A stretch of DNA of 64,000 nt, taken from positions 22,521,840 through 22,585,839 of the forward strand of contig CM070628.1 in the NCBI GenBank assembly GCA_036346255.1, in the 5' to 3' direction. A program made the position numbers and the translations under genes. The notes below the pieces were generated by a model that saw only the letters and a list, made by a program, of their open reading frames with translations, was not told the origin of the DNA and searched no databases. The number at the start of each line of letters is the position of its first letter. The stretch's first letter is position 1. Source of the DNA: Ampelocalamus luodianensis. Taxonomy: Eukaryota > Streptophyta > Magnoliopsida > Poales > Poaceae. This document shows, piece after piece, positions 22,059 to 34,864 of the stretch.

Positions 22059-23461
22059 TCACCTTCCAGCTCCAAGATCCCAGAGCTCGCGCACCAGCTC
22101 GCCTAACTCCCGCCGGGAGCTGCCGTCCTCTCGCACCGCCTCCGCCATCCTCGCAGCGAGCTCCTTGGCGCGCGCCCTCACCTGGATCCCCTCCTCCCCA
22201 ACAACCTCACCCAACACGTGCGCGAGGCCGTCCACGTCCGGGACCTTGCCGAACCCGCCCCAGCTCGCCGGCACGCCCACGCGCGCCTCGTCCACGACCA
22301 GCCGTGCGTTGAAGAACTGGTCGGCGGCCATCGGCCACGTTATCATGGGCACCCCGGCCGCCGCAGCCTCCAGGACCGAGTTCCACCCGCAGTGCGTCAC
22401 GAAACACCCCACCGCGCGGTGACGCAGCACGGCCACCTGCGGCGCCCATCCGCGGATCACCAGCCCTGTCCCCGCCGCCGCCGCCCGCTCCTCGAACCCC
22501 TCCGGGAGCGTCGCCGTCGCCGCCGCCCAGATGAAAGGCGTACCGCTCCGCTCCAGCGCGGCCGCGAGGGACGATGCCTGCGGCGGCGACGGCACCATCA
22601 TACTCCCGAAGCTCACGTACGCCACCGACGCGTCTGGGAACGCGTCCAGCCACTTGGTAACTTCATCGGCGGAATCGTCGCCAGTGCTCATCGGCGCGAC
22701 CGGCCCGACCGCCCAGATGCGCTTTCCCGCCAAGTCCTCGAGCGGCTGCGCGTCCAGGTACCTCCCTCGATCGCGAGGCTGGTGTTGCACACGAACGCTG
22801 AGCTCTCCAGGTTCCAGAGGAAGTTGTCCTTGATCGCCTCGGAGTGCTCGTCGCCATCGCCTTCCACGTAGCTTCTGTACATCCGCGAGAGCTGCCGCCA
22901 GGGGAAGACCGGCGCGCTGGGCAGCGACGGGAACGAGACGGTGTGCTCGCGCCCGGCCACGACGCCATCTGGGGGCCTCGGCATCCGGCGGAAGAGCGAG
23001 TGCGTGGCGGCCGTGGCGAGCACGCCGGACGGCGCGAACACCAGACGCGGGACCCCCGCCTCGGCCGCGAGCGGCTGCGTCCACCCGCAGAAGAAGTCCG
23101 AGAGCACGGCCACGACGCGGCCGGCGCCGCCGGAACGGGCCCGCACCCACTCGCCTAGCGGGGCGCGGAGCGCGGCGAGGCCGTGGATGTCAGCGCCGAC
23201 GGAGGCGGGGCCCGAGGTGTCGTGGTCGAGGAGGGGAAGCAGAGGGCTGCACGGCGGAGGGGTGCTCAGCGAGGAGCGGCTCGAGGAGGTGGAGCGTGGC
23301 GGGCGTGGCGACGACGGTGAGGCGGAGGCCACCGCGGGCGGCGAGGAGGGAGGCGAGGTGGAGGAGGGCTGCATGTGGCCCGGCGCCGGGTAGGGGACGA
23401 CCAGAACGTGCGGCGCGGTGGTGGAGCCGGAGGTGTGCACCGTCGTTGTGGTGGTTGCCAT
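22059..23461 (-). pseudogene. UDP-glycosyltransferase (UGT89-like), frameshifted copy 2
   Basis: This is the paralogue of the gene at 8293, in the same orientation. I place the start at 23461 (MATTTTTVHTSGSTTAPHVL), because it matches the paralogue's start; an in-frame upstream ATG exists at 23584. PYPAPGHMQP carries the catalytic His, DFFCGWTQPLAAEAGVPRLV follows, and the C-terminal frame has an intact PSPG box (WAPQV...THCGWNSVLEAAAAGVPM...WPMAADQF). Frame changes lie near 23367 (CCC where CCCC is expected), near 23245 (back to the first frame) and near 22764 (one G lost). Without them the protein would be about 465 residues. As with the first copy, it is either a pseudogene or damaged by assembly indels. 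The two copies are probably an old tandem duplication spread apart by transposons. Confidence 0.8.
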
Positions 23462-24589
23462 GGCGGGCTCCGGTGCCTCGGCTCTGGGGCGGTTGTGGTC
23501 AAGCGGCGCGGCGGCTACTGTTTCTGGTCGTCGGCTTGCTCTTGCTGCTGCTTGCGGTGCAATTATCGATCTTACCCGCACCATGTTGACGTGGCGGTTC
23601 GGGAATTTGTGATCTAGAACTTGTCAGTTTAGATTAAGAAGCACTATGCGTCCGCGTTGCACGAAAGATAATTTCAGCATGGACCCTCTGTCGTCTCTCG
23701 ATCTTCGTGTGTGTGTTTCGTGGGAGCTGGCATGTTGATATATCTGTATGACGCGCAATTTTTTTAGATGTATTGACGCGGGCCAACTAGGTAAGCGCAA
23801 GTTGCGCTGCGCAACTAACCATAGCTTCGTAGTTCGTACCGTAGTAGGCTGCTGCTGGTGGCAGTAAGGGTTTTGGGCACAAGCCTAGCTAGCATCCCAA
23901 GTGTTGTTGAATCCCAAAGGCATCCGGTCCGAAAACAAATCAAGAGGACCGTTGGAATTTATGGGGTTGGCCGAAATAATATTTTTTTTATAAATCCTAG
24001 AAATCCCAAAAGTCAGTCATGCATAATAAAAGGTGGGAAGTTTAATACTATATTGCTAGTCTAGGTGGAAGAAGATCAGCTTATAAAGTGAAGTTGATCT
24101 TACCTATTTGAAGTAAATAAAAGAAGACTACACATGTGCGCTCGCTCGCCCTCGCCTCGTCATCGTTGCACCTCGTAAACCTCTTTAACACGGTTTTCAA
24201 TTTTTGTTGCGCGGTGATTTGCTCTTCCTTCCGAGCTCATCTGTGTCTATATAAGGAGACGCCCTCTTGATCCAGATGAACTTGAGAGATAAAACTATTG
24301 TCTTTCGCTCCTCTGTGTTGTGCTACTTCTGACTACTACATCTCTGTGCCGACGTGCACCGTCACGGGGAGATCAGTGTCTCCGAAACTGTCATTCTTCG
24401 TGATTTTAGATGGGTTGAGGCGAATCAGGTTTTTGGGAAGCGTTCACATGACTGCTCACAGCTTCTCTCGTCATCGGCTTCGCGTCGTCTTCGCATCTGA
24501 CTCTACCGCGACTGACGAGGATCGAATAATCCTCAATTAATTAAGTTGTTTATCTGTAATTATCATTATAAATAGCAATATCTTCATAT
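23462..24589. other. Upstream of glycosyltransferase copy 2; a TATA-like site but no gene
   Basis: 23462-23650 is the likely promoter region of the gene. CTATATAAGGAG at 24246-24257 is a good TATA box, perhaps of an LTR, but no coding frame follows. Confidence 0.35.
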
Positions 24590-25560
24590 TATTCATAAGT
24601 ATACCCCTTATCGTTCATAAAGGAGAAGCTTAACTGAGTGATCGTAAACCACGCTACAACCACCCTATATGGTTGTAAGATTTTTCATGACCATATGATG
24701 ATCGTAAGCCTTTCTACAACTACCTTATAGTCGTAAGTCTTTCTACGACCACTTCAATTGTTGTAAGTCTTTCTACGATCAGGTCAATTACGATCATCCT
24801 ATGGTCGACAAGGCCTACACACATGTGGGCCCAACCGACTAGGAATTCTAATGCGCTGTGTTTAATACACATAGTAGTTAATATATGTTGTTATTCTTTG
24901 GGATAACTGCACATATTACGTCTCTGTCTCTGACGATAACTGCCAGACGACGTACGTATTCTATCAAGCATTAAGGCGCCTCTTGGTATAGAGTAACTGC
25001 CACCCCTTCACGCCCTATATAAAGGCTAAAGTCAGTAGACACAAGGGTAGATCAATTGGAGATAACAAGGAGTCAAGCCTTAGTTTTAGTAATCTTCTTC
25101 CCGATTTTAAAAGCATAGTCAATACAACAATACAAAAGTATGGTTGTTATTCTCTAAGGAAAAGGCTTGAACCTTTCTAAATCCTTGTGTCTTTCTCTGC
25201 GTGGATCTAACTTAAGGAAAGTCCCAAACACCCGTTCGCAAGATTGATACTAGATCATCGACAGTGACCATCGCCGGAGCGATCATTTGTAAGTCACGGT
25301 GATCCGCTTTGTTATGGCTCAATCTTACTTACTGGATTTTAGTCATGTGACGATAATGTTCTCTAATATCGCTAGTAGAATTCATGTGATAGGCTTTGCT
25401 TTATTAGTGTATATATATGAGATAGACGTGTTTGATATTACAATCATACTACTGTTTGTAGTTGAAAATATATCTAGTATATATGTTTAAACTGATCTTT
25501 GTTTTAAGAATTGAAATAGTCACAATAGTGTACTTCCACTAATATCTAACAGACTTATGG
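24590..25560 (+). repeat. Possible LTR with promoter
   Basis: 24700-24790 holds three imperfect 30-base units of CGTAAGTCTTTCTACGA, similar in style to the repeats inside the copia-like LTR at 13004. A TATA box (CTATATAAAGGC) lies at 25015-25026. Edges and family are not resolved. Confidence 0.35.
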
Positions 25561-25699
25561 CTGAAAAGGCCAAGGAATCCTTAGCCATCGGGCTTGCAGA
25601 TTTATAAGAATCCGAGCGAGCCCCAAGCCGCCGATCTTGACCTGGAAATGCATTCATCTACATGTACAACCTGGCCACGCTCAGCCTCCTCGTTGTCGA

Positions 25700-26330
25700 C
25701 CGGTGTGCCTAGTGGCGTGGAGATGGCTGATGATCAGTAGCTAGTGCACACAGTTGCATCATTGAATATCAAACACATATCTCGCAAACACAAAACTATT
25801 ACATAATATTAAATGGTACGTAAGTACACCATACGGTCGCTTGACTTACACATTGGCAGATTAGGCCAAATACCTTAAATATATGCAGTGGAAGCGAAAA
25901 CAAAAAGAATATCCTAGTGGGACCCTTAAGATATGCCCATAGGCAATCGACTGAGGCTCACTCAAGGATACTAATTGAGCAGTAATGAGTATGAAGGTAC
26001 TCAACAAACCATCACACAGAATGTAATTACTATAAATACAAGCCTAATCAAAGGAAGACTTCGGGTTCTTTTGTTTGCCGAAAGCTATCTTTCAAATAGA
26101 CTAAGTAAAAAAGCATATGACCTAGCATTTTAATTAAACCAATTATATGAAATTCAGTAGTGTTATATAATATTAGCGAAGGCTCCAACCTCCTATTACA
26201 GAGAGTGGCCCCTACCACTAGATGCTATATTTCCATCGGGCTAATGCCCACACTTTTCCACTGGCTAGCACGAGGATAAATCAAAACCTCGGGTTGCTAC
26301 CGCACTTAATCCCTCCCACAAATTGTTCTA
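25700..26330 (-). repeat. LTR fragment (long-LTR gypsy family), terminal part
   Basis: It shares GATGATCAGTAGCTAGT and a CAGTGGAAGCGAA block with the LTR at 49289 (ATGATCAGTAGCTAGTTCAC; CAGCGGAAGACGAA). Boundaries are approximate. Confidence 0.5.
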
Positions 26331-26912
26331 AAACCTGGACCCTCTGTGTTTACTGCACTAATCTAGGATCACGCTAATACACAAAGTATCAACATGGATG
26401 AATATCATTCCACACACAACGAATAGTTGTGACCTTATAGTTGAGTTTACAATTATTAAGCCATGCATGGCTGAACAGTAAGTAAAGTAGCAGCAGTGGA
26501 ACGAAAGCAACTCCAACGGGAACCCATCGACTTGCCATAGGCAACTGACTGGGAACAAGGCCTAACAATCAATCTCCTCATAGAACTCCTCCTCAAAAGC
26601 AGGCGAAGACTCCTCCACTTCAGCTGAATGATGATTGCAACAAGTATAAGCCCTTCGAGTACTCGGCAAGTTGTACCACACAATACAATTATAGATGATG
26701 GTTTATTCCAAAGGATATGACTTCTATGATTATTTTGCAATAGCAACACTTGCAATTGAATACGAGTAATGGATTGAAAGCACAATTTAAAATAAATAAC
26801 AATAATAATTTAACTAGTATTTCACAAAGCTCACTTAGTCTAATCAATTCTTTCACACAACCATCCTCCCAATTGTTTTATGAAAGTCTACCCCTCGTGT
26901 GAAATCCCCAAG

Positions 26913-26990
26913 CATGTCCATGACCGCGGATGCGGCTATTCGAATAGATTATTAACACTATGCAGAGGTTGTACATTTTATCCACATGAT
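26913..26990 (-). promoter_or_regulatory. Conserved LTR block, copy 1
   Basis: The minus strand reads TGTGGATAAAATGTACAACC, CTCTGCATAG, CTATTCGAATAG, then ATCCGCGGTCATGGAC. It matches the other four copies in order and spacing. It contains small palindromes. Function is unknown. Confidence 0.6.
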
Positions 26991-28439
26991 ATAACTAGTG
27001 TAGCTAGCACCAATTGTAACAAAGACTTTCATAAACTTCATCTCAACAACTGGCCCTCCCAATGAGCATAGAGCCGTTAACCAAACTTCACTAAGCTCGT
27101 TGGCCCAGAGCGCACCGTTGGATATGTGAATGGTGAACCGTCCATAAATGTGGCTCAACTAATGACCCCACATCTCCACCCATCACTGAGCTAACCTACT
27201 GTCTAAGGCAGCCAATGTTGAGACTCCATTACTTAATGAGCTAGGTTTGTCCCATTCCAGACATGTGGTCATACTATATAGCTCAGTTCAATGGCGTACA
27301 AAGTTAAGTCCTTAATTCGACCAGGGCGACCAATTCACTAACCTATTCACAAAGCCACCAATTCACTTAGTACTTCCACTCGCTCCAATCGAAACATTTT
27401 CCCACCTAGTTGATTTAAGTACAACACATGCTTCCGCAAAGTGACAACACATGTCATACCAATTATCTCAAAGATATTCCATAATAACTTACTTAGTAAT
27501 AGATTTGCTATTAAAATGATATCAATAACCCGTTGCATGGCTAGACATACTAATCATGTCTAACCAACCCACGTTGGTGCTACAATAATACCAACTACAA
27601 ATTAATCAAGCTAGGGTGACAAATGATCATGGCAATAAAACAAACAAGATGGGCATAATCAATAAGTTGCATAGCTAATCCCCAAGTAGTAAAGAATTTA
27701 ATAATTGAATTAGCATACAATACTTTGAATCAAAGTAATTTTGAAAAAACTGAGTGCAATATGATCAAACCACAACTTGCCTTGGAACAAATCTTGGTAT
27801 TAGTCTTGAGCTTGATCAAATCCTCCTTCCCTGAACGCTCCCGAAATATCAACGTGTACTCGCAACGAAAGAGAAAAACACAAATAAATACAAAATAGAG
27901 CAACAAATGAACTCCAAAAATTAAATACAAATCATATGAAGGTAAATATCGATTTTACATGAATTTAGAGACTTGAATGAGCTCAATCAGAGATCGTATA
28001 AGGAAGAAATGTGCTCTTGGAAGTTGGTTGGTGAGAAATTCGAGAAAAATAAAAGGAGAGAGAATCTAACAAGTGGGGCCACTTGAAAAGAATTTTAGGA
28101 AATTAAATAAACTATTGAAAATAGGATTTAGGACCAATAGGTGGGACCCACGGTCTATAGACTGAGTCCATGGGTTCACATGCTCATGGGTCTATGGCAG
28201 AGTGCACTAACATGTGGGCTCCACATGTCATACAGACGGTCCACGGTAGACCAAGTTCACCTAGGGTCTAGATCTACAGTTAGGTGTGGTGGTGGCTAAG
28301 GTGCCGGTTGGGCACACATGGCGGTGACACGGCGGTAGATGGAGGCAAGGTGGCGGCCACGTGGGATGCCACGTTGGCGAGATCGACGACCACGGCGGGT
28401 GTGCAGTGGTGGTCGACAATGAGCAGAGGGAACCTCCTA

Positions 28440-29190
28440 ATGGAGGCGGAGTGCCCGATCTTTGGATGAGATTGATAACTATCGATTTTGGTGGAGGTGA
28501 CTCCTGCGATCCGACTACAACCGTACGACGGCGCTTGCGCCTTAGCAATCATTGAACCAACTCTAAGATGTTATTGACCTTGCTAGAAGCGTGATCACCT
28601 GAACATGAGGTTCAATTCCTACAAGCAATCGAAGAACTAGCAAGAATAAGATGTAGGCAATCTGATATTGCAAATAGGATTGTAGCGTATATAGTATTGA
28701 AAACAAAGGTAGGATCCCGAAGGCTGTCTTGACAGGTAGTCGACCGACACAACTAAAGAACAGAAGTTTGTACAATGGCTAAACCTAAACTCAACGAAAT
28801 TCGAGTTCTAGTAAAAAGAGGCGGCGGCTCCTATATGGGAAGATGACCAGGGGTGGCGGTCAGGGAAGTGGACGCATGCCCCTAGGGTAACAAGGCCCAT
28901 AGGCCCAAGAGGAGGTGGCGCAACACCCTTTTGACTAGGGCTAAAAATAGATGCAAATTGTTTTGTTTATTGTGGCCAGCTCAGATGTAATTGAAGATGA
29001 GGTTGGATCTGTTGGAAAGTAGACTTGATAAGCTTTCAATAAAGTCCAAGAACATCCAAAACGGAGTCTGTATGAAGAAGTTATAGCCGTTTGAACTTAG
29101 TGTTGTCGCAGTAGTCCGAACTCAAATCCAGAACGAGCCCAACTCGAACTCTTGCTTGGATCGGACCCAAAGTGACGTGGTGACCTCCAT
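28440..29190 (+). repeat. Dispersed repeat, copy 1 of 2
   Basis: It is collinear with 39410-40150 over about 700 bases, sharing GACCTTGCTAGAAGC, GGCTCCTATATG, GGGTAACAAGGCCCA-type and AAAGTGACGTGG words. The copies are clearly diverged. No coding region. It may be an LTR of an unidentified element. Confidence 0.65.
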
Positions 29191-30486
29191 TACGCCTTCC
29201 ATGCTTGTCCATGACTCCACATACCTCTCCTTGGTCATTTTCCATGTTTCTAAGCACAATTAAATCACTTGCATTAGGTAGCGGTCTATTTTTAGTAATA
29301 TATAAACGTATGAACGAATTCACCTGGTGATTAAGTTGGCGAGCACGAGCTTGAGTAATTGGTCCTTGTAACACCGGGTTGTGGATCGGTTGTGTGTGTA
29401 GGCGTGGTCGTATCCAAGTTAGGATGTCTCACCACCTCCGGCATCTTCGAGCTCGACAATCTCATCCACCACCGATACGGCAATGGAGGCCGACAAGGGG
29501 TCAACGGCGGCGAGGCGGATGGCGATGGCTCGGGTCGACGGCGTGGCGGCGGCGGAGGGCTCCAGCGAGGGTGTGGGTGCGCGCATCTTGCTCCCGGCAT
29601 TGAGGCGATGCGGATGGGTGGCACACTGGGACCAATGGTCACCGGTGCAACGAGGAGATGGCGGCGGCGACGAAGAAAAGCGATAGCGTGGGCCCGATGA
29701 CGTGACGTAGCTACGGGGCAATTCTAGCATGGTAGACAACGTCGGTGGGAACTCACCGGCGGCGGCAGAATGGGCAAAGGAAGGTGACGATGGCGGGCAG
29801 CGGTGGCTCCAGGCTCCAGGTCTTGGGGGTTTGGTGGCTAGGGTTTGGATGGTGCTTGTGACGTAGACGTCGAGGCCTTAAATACCCCCAAGGCGTGAAG
29901 CGTAAGCAACAAAAATGGCAGCGTGGCGTGAGTGTGAACTCGGACTCAGAGTCCATCGAGGAGATGATGAATAGTGGCATGAGGCCCACTCATCAGCGGC
30001 AGCAGTGGGTGCTGACACGCGTCGCACATGGGTGGGGCATGGTGCGGACGTGTCTCACACGGGCTAGACGCAGTGTGAACGTGGGCTGGCTGAGCTGCGC
30101 GTACGAGAGCGGGGAAATGGGTCGGCGACGCTGCAGGCTAGGCTAGAAGATAAAGAGGGAGTGGGCCATGGGAAATAATGCGGACCACGAAGCTTTTCAT
30201 GGATTTTAATTAGTTTTTCATTTTAGAAAATACCAGAAAAGGCAAAAGGCAAATTAAAATAGCAAATGAACTCAGAAAATTCCCAGAAAAATATGAAAAA
30301 TACTTCCAAGCACAAAGAACTCAAATAAAATAATTTTAGAATTAATCTATGTTCAATTTAATCACATTAAATCATTTTGATATTAGAAAGTCCCATTTAA
30401 ATTTATTAATTTGATAAAAATGGTGAAAACTTGCCAGAGGCTAAACTACACAAAAGATTTTTAAAACTCAAAAATTGGGATGTTAC

Positions 30487-32139
30487 AAAGCCGAGACTAA
30501 GTAAGTAAGTTCTAGCATTGTGCATGACCATAGGCATGGTTGTCCAAATAGTTTTCACTCTGTAGAGGTTGCACAACTTACCCATAAGAGACGATCATCT
30601 TGAAATGTCAACACGTTATCGTAGACGTGCGACTAAGAAAATCATCGCAAGGTCTTTCCAATGCCTTCCCTAATACTTACCCACCCATCCCCGACGAGTA
30701 ACCCTAGTTGTGTCGAAAATCACCTGCCACCTAAACGAGGAACAACAACGCTCCTCTGCGATGTGGAGTCCGATCTCCATTACTGCGGAATTGCTCCCCC
30801 TCCAAACTTCCTCAAGTGGGTCAAACACCACTTGCACCCCCAAACAAGTGGATCCAACACCAATTGTTTCAGCCTGTAACATAAATCATAAGGTTCGCCA
30901 AAGTAATCAACTAGGTCGACACCATTATAGACTTATGGTTGCAATGTGAGTGCCTAGGAGGTCATCACAAGATTTAGTCCTTAATTTTACTCGGACAGAG
31001 CTACAACATTACCAATCCTCATGCTTTTATATGCACCCACCCCACTTACCATCCGCCCAAGTCTAGAATAAATTTTGGGTTTTTGTTTTGAAATTATTTT
31101 CCAAGTTCAACACACCAGCCATCTTCATCCAATGGCTACCCAAATCAAGTTTTGATGTTTGAATGTTGTCGGGGTAAATTACCAACTTTGTTAATGTATC
31201 TAAGCAAGACTAAGCATGACACTTAGATACAGACTGAATGACTAATTAATTTTATCATTATTCCTAAGGCAACAAAGGATAGTGTCCAAGATCAAGGAAG
31301 GGAATCCAATAGCTCACTTAACATTAATGAATTAACTACGAGCTAATGTCAACATAATTGTAATCAAAGTAAAGCATGCATTTGATAATCTAAATCGATA
31401 TACTTTGCATTCACAATGCAAGTGTAATATGATCAAAGTGATGACTTACCTTGCTCAATGTTTGATAATCTAGGTCTTGTTCTTGCTCTTGTTCGAATTT
31501 GTTGCTTCTTGGGACTTCGAATTCTAATTACGCAAAAATAATGCGAATTCAAGAACACTTGAAAATAACCAAATGAAACCAAATAAATCATATAGAACTA
31601 AAGAGAATTTAAACCAACTCAAATAAATCCTAACATTCATACATTTGGTATAAGGGTGTGGATTTGGGTTTTAAATGAATTTAGAATCATGAATTATTGG
31701 ATTTGGAGCTAGGATGAGGGAGATCGGGCTCTCAAAATATTCATCAATGGAGCAATTACGGAAAAAGAGTGAGCAATCACAGGAATACTCCTCTTAGGTC
31801 AGTTGGATGGGAGAGGTTACGTTAACAGGTAGAATTTGTTGATCTTTATTTATTTTATTTAGTGTTCTTCTATCGGAAGCGAATAACGATGGCTGATAGA
31901 TGTGATCAATTTGACTTTGACCTATTTTTGAATTACTATTATTTTATTAAGAATACCTTACCACAACTCACACGTGAGGTATAGTTCATTTAATGATTTA
32001 CTTTATTAATTTATATTTATTAAGGAAGTTCCAGGAGCGATAGGCAGGACCTAAAGGTAGCTGCGAGGGTCCACACACGATAGATATAATTTTAACTAAT
32101 CGGATTAACTCTAGGTTCTACGTCGCAATGATCCCCATG
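30487..32139 (-). repeat. Second long-LTR fragment (minus), no genes
   Basis: It begins directly beside the LTR start at 30486 and carries a weaker conserved block at 30521-30590. The rest is AT-rich, with no supported coding sequence. Confidence 0.45.
30521..30590 (-). promoter_or_regulatory. Conserved LTR block, copy 2 (diverged)
   Basis: The minus strand reads TTATGGGTAAGTTGTGCAAC, CTCTACAGAG, AACTATTTGGACA, then GCCTATGGTCATG. The central TATTCGAATA has become TATTTGGACA. Confidence 0.5.
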
Positions 32140-33020
32140 ACATATTAACATTTGAGGTTTAATTATCAATCAATAAAATGATTAATTTAATTACTAACCA
32201 AAATATGAGGACATCTATTTAATTAAAATCTAAATTATTCCTACACTGGATATGTACTAAGTGGCTAACAGGTTATACTACGATTATGGTAATTAATAGC
32301 TAATTTTAACTAGACCACTAGTTACTCATTAACCGTATTTGACAATTAATTAATCCCAGTGCTTAACAACTGATTATCCTAACCGGTTGCATTTAGCCTT
32401 AATTAATACCACGTTTAATGGCACCTGACCTACCGCTTAACTACCACTTTATCATGGTACTAATTTCTAATTAACCTATATGGCAATGGCTATTTATAAA
32501 TTACATTTCTAATTATCATAATTAATGAACTAGACCCGCGTGTCATTGAAAGATGCAACTAGCTGCATTTACCTAAATTAAACTCTATTTATCAAAAGGT
32601 CCATCAGTCAATCCTAAGGCATTTAACTAAGCCTTTATTTTACAACTAAATATGTGTGGCCTATATGTTACTTACTTATTATACTTAGTTGCTTGGGCCC
32701 ATCGATTAGCGACTCAATATTTAAACAATTAACGTGCAATAAAACTAAGGATGGAAGTGTCCACTTGTAAGTGTCCAACTCATTCTATCATTAAATTTTA
32801 TTCCTAAGTTACTTATAGGTAAACAAGCCATACTCACTACAACAAAACTGACTCGTAGAGACGACTTCTTTGTATAGTAGAGGTGTTTTTTTTCGCCCCT
32901 AGGCAGTTGTAGAGGTGTTTTAAAAAACAATTCATAAACATCTTCTCATATATCATCGCTATGATAGTAGTGGTGTTTTTTAATTGTTTCTACGAGATAT
33001 GTGGCGTTATGTAGAGATAT
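32140..33020. repeat. Left arm of an 881-bp inverted repeat
   Basis: It is the reverse complement of 48408-49288 with only occasional differences. For example, GTGTCCACTTGTAAGTGTCC and the following 60 bases are the same in both. The outer edge matches the point where an LTR element enters the right arm (49288/49289). No gene is supported inside. The paired 61-residue frames in the arms reflect the duplication. Confidence 0.9.
32835..33020 (+). mobile_element. CACTA terminal fragment, facing right
   Basis: CACTACAACAAAACTGACT is followed by subterminal-like GTAGAGGTGTTTT and TAGTGGTGTTTTT repeats. The same end appears inverted at 48594. Confidence 0.6.
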
Positions 33021-33033
33021 AGGGCGTCTGTTT

Positions 33034-33373
33034 CGTACTCCTAGGAGTATGTACTCTCACTTCGAATGTACCACTTAAACGAATATATTATACTCCTTTA
33101 TGATTTTTAGTATACTTAAATACTAATTATAAGATACTCCAATGCGACTTGATTGAAAATTTTCCTTGGAGCCCTTTATTTTTCTATATACCCTTTTTAT
33201 ATATAAAAAGTATATACACAAATTTTGCTATAAAAGTAGAATTTAATGAAATTTTTCATAGAACTCACTTTGGGGTATCTTATAATCATTATTGGGTATG
33301 CTCAAATAGATAAAGAGATATCATCGTCGATTTAAGTGGTATATGAGACGTGAGATATGTACTCTAGAGTACC
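33034..33373. mobile_element. MITE-like inverted-repeat element
   Basis: The left end GTACTCCTAGGAGTATGTAC, continuing to ACCACTTAAACGA, is mirrored at the right by ACCACTTAAATCGA and GGTACTCTAGAGTACATATC (inverted). Arms are about 45 bases with mismatches. No clear target duplication was identified. Confidence 0.55.
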
Positions 33374-33405
33374 ATACCATTTTCATATATATAGAAAGTA
33401 TTTTT

Positions 33406-33408
<3 letters not shown>

Positions 33409-33460
<52 letters not shown>
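33409..33460. repeat. (TA)26 microsatellite
   Basis: Fifty-two bases of uninterrupted TA dinucleotide. Confidence 0.98.
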
Positions 33461-33462
<2 letters not shown>

Positions 33463-33609
33463 AAATGATGTTGCATGCTAGTGAACTCTAGTACCACATA
33501 TCCATACCATGAATCTTGCATGTGGATGTATGTAGTGGAGAGAGAGAAAAGGCGATGATTGTTAAAGTCGCAATGCCAATGCTAGATAAATTATGGAGAT
33601 ATATGGTAC

Positions 33610-33939
33610 TAGAGTTCTATATATGGCATGCTAGAACCCCATCGATGCCTTGCCCTTGTCTCCAGCAGATTTGCGGGCGCGATCAGTCTCGAAGGTAGCC
33701 CTGTGTTGGGCTTCCAAGATCTCCTCAGATGTAACCACCCGCTTAACAGTAACATCGAGGACCATGAATGCCTTGGCTTTGTCTCCTGCAAACATACAAG
33801 CACGACCAGTCCTGAAGGTAGCCTTGTGTTTGGGTTTCCATGATCTTGTTGGAAGTAACCACCCGCTTAGTAGGAGCATTTGGGACCATAGCTGTGTTTC
33901 CTTTGTTTGTCGCGCGCTCGGCCCAGTCGTCCTAAACAA
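33610..33939 (-). pseudogene. Fragment of a repetitive protein, two units
   Basis: On the minus strand two units of about 140 bases encode variants of VVTSEEILEAQHRATFETD followed by AGDKGKAS, in different frames (33631-33939 reads through). The parent gene is not recognised. The frame changes between units, so it is probably a decayed piece of a repeat-containing gene. Confidence 0.35.
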
Positions 33940-34018
33940 GCTGACTTGCAGTCTTCCACCATCACCCTGGTTCCTTACAGACTATCTCTACCTTTGCCTT
34001 GTCTTCCCTGCTCTTGGC

Positions 34019-34315
34019 TAGACCTGTTCAAACCCTAGACTGGGCCTGGAAAAGCCCAGCCTTGAACGGGTAGGCCCGAGCCCAGTCCGAATTTATTGTT
34101 TATAATAAAATATTATTATTTTAATTCTTTTTTGGAATAAAAATTAACATTTAATTCATTTTGAGAATAAAAAATAGCTTTTTATTATTTTTATTGCCTT
34201 CATTAGGCTTTTTTGGGCTTTGGGTCGGGCTTTCGGGCCAAAAAGCAAGGCTCGAGTTTGAAAAATTCGGACTGAGCTCAAAAAATTCAGACCGAGCCGC
34301 CCATGAATAGGTCTA
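34019..34315. mobile_element. hAT-like MITE
   Basis: The terminal inverted repeats are TAGACCTGTTCA and TGAATAGGTCTA (one mismatch). Inside, GGGCCTGGAAAAGCCC and GGGCTTTCGGGCC words are typical of this grass MITE type. The flanks CTCTTGGC and CTCTCAAC could be a decayed 8-bp target duplication. Confidence 0.6.
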
Positions 34316-34477
34316 CTCTCAACCGAGTAAGGTTTCCAGCCAGTGAAGTTCTCGGGCGACAATGCATAGTTCGACATGTACTTATGTTGGATGAATGCCC
34401 TGTCATCCTTGTCTGGGTTGTCGGTCCATTGGAAGAAATAGCAACGATCGGATATTTGCCATTATGCACGGATAAAG

Positions 34478-34864
34478 TTAGTGATATGTGAAATGCAACG
34501 TGCAATATGAAAAATGGATGTATGTGTGAGATTCTCTTATGTGGATATCCGAGCACGTGTAGTACATACAGTGGCGGTCTATGGGTGTGTTGATGAATGA
34601 TATGTGTTGGGTTACCGTGGTTGCACTACGGGCATGGAAACTCTGGTGGTACAGTGCATCCTTCATGGAACGATGCGGGTAGGTTCTCGCCTTCCCAGCA
34701 AGCCACTTCTGCTTCGCATCATCTCCCCATAGCTTGACATCTCCAAGCCCGACATACTGATCTCCTCTACCTCTCTTCTCTCTCCTTTGTCCATGTATAC
34801 TCACTGAGAAAAGCTGGTGGGGGTTGTCATTTCGGTCTAGGTGGCATGATAGGGTGTGGTCCAT
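34478..34864 (-). CDS. Hypothetical exon-like frame
   Basis: An open frame contains QYVGLGDVKLWGDDAKQKWL and GKARTYPHRS, which looks like real protein rather than random sequence. No family was recognised. It ends in low-quality sequence on both sides and lies next to a minisatellite. It is possibly a gene fragment carried by a transposon. Confidence 0.3.
   Translation of the reverse strand: MDHTLSCHLDRNDNPHQLFSVSIHGQRREKRGRGDQYVGLGDVKLWGDDAKQKWLAGKARTYPHRSMKDALYHQSFHARSATTVTQHISFINTPIDRHCMYYTCSDIHIRESHTYIHFSYCTLHFTYH

Larger units (their letters stand above)
26331..30486 (-). repeat. Long gypsy LTR (minus), interrupted by a dispersed repeat
   Basis: The minus strand starts TGTAACATCCCAATTTTTGA at 30486, the same kind of start as the LTR at 53104 (TGTAACATCCCAAAGTTC). 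A TATA-like GGTATTTAAGG is at 29876-29886. The conserved TATTCGAATA block is at 26913-26990. It is an inverted, diverged relative of 43500-44530. The unrelated repeat at 28440-29190 interrupts it. The left edge is uncertain. Confidence 0.55.

Noticed and set aside
24690..24800. Possible CRISPR-like array of 30-base units
   Set aside because: The units are contiguous and diverged without spacers, the host is a plant, and the sequence looks like an LTR internal repeat.
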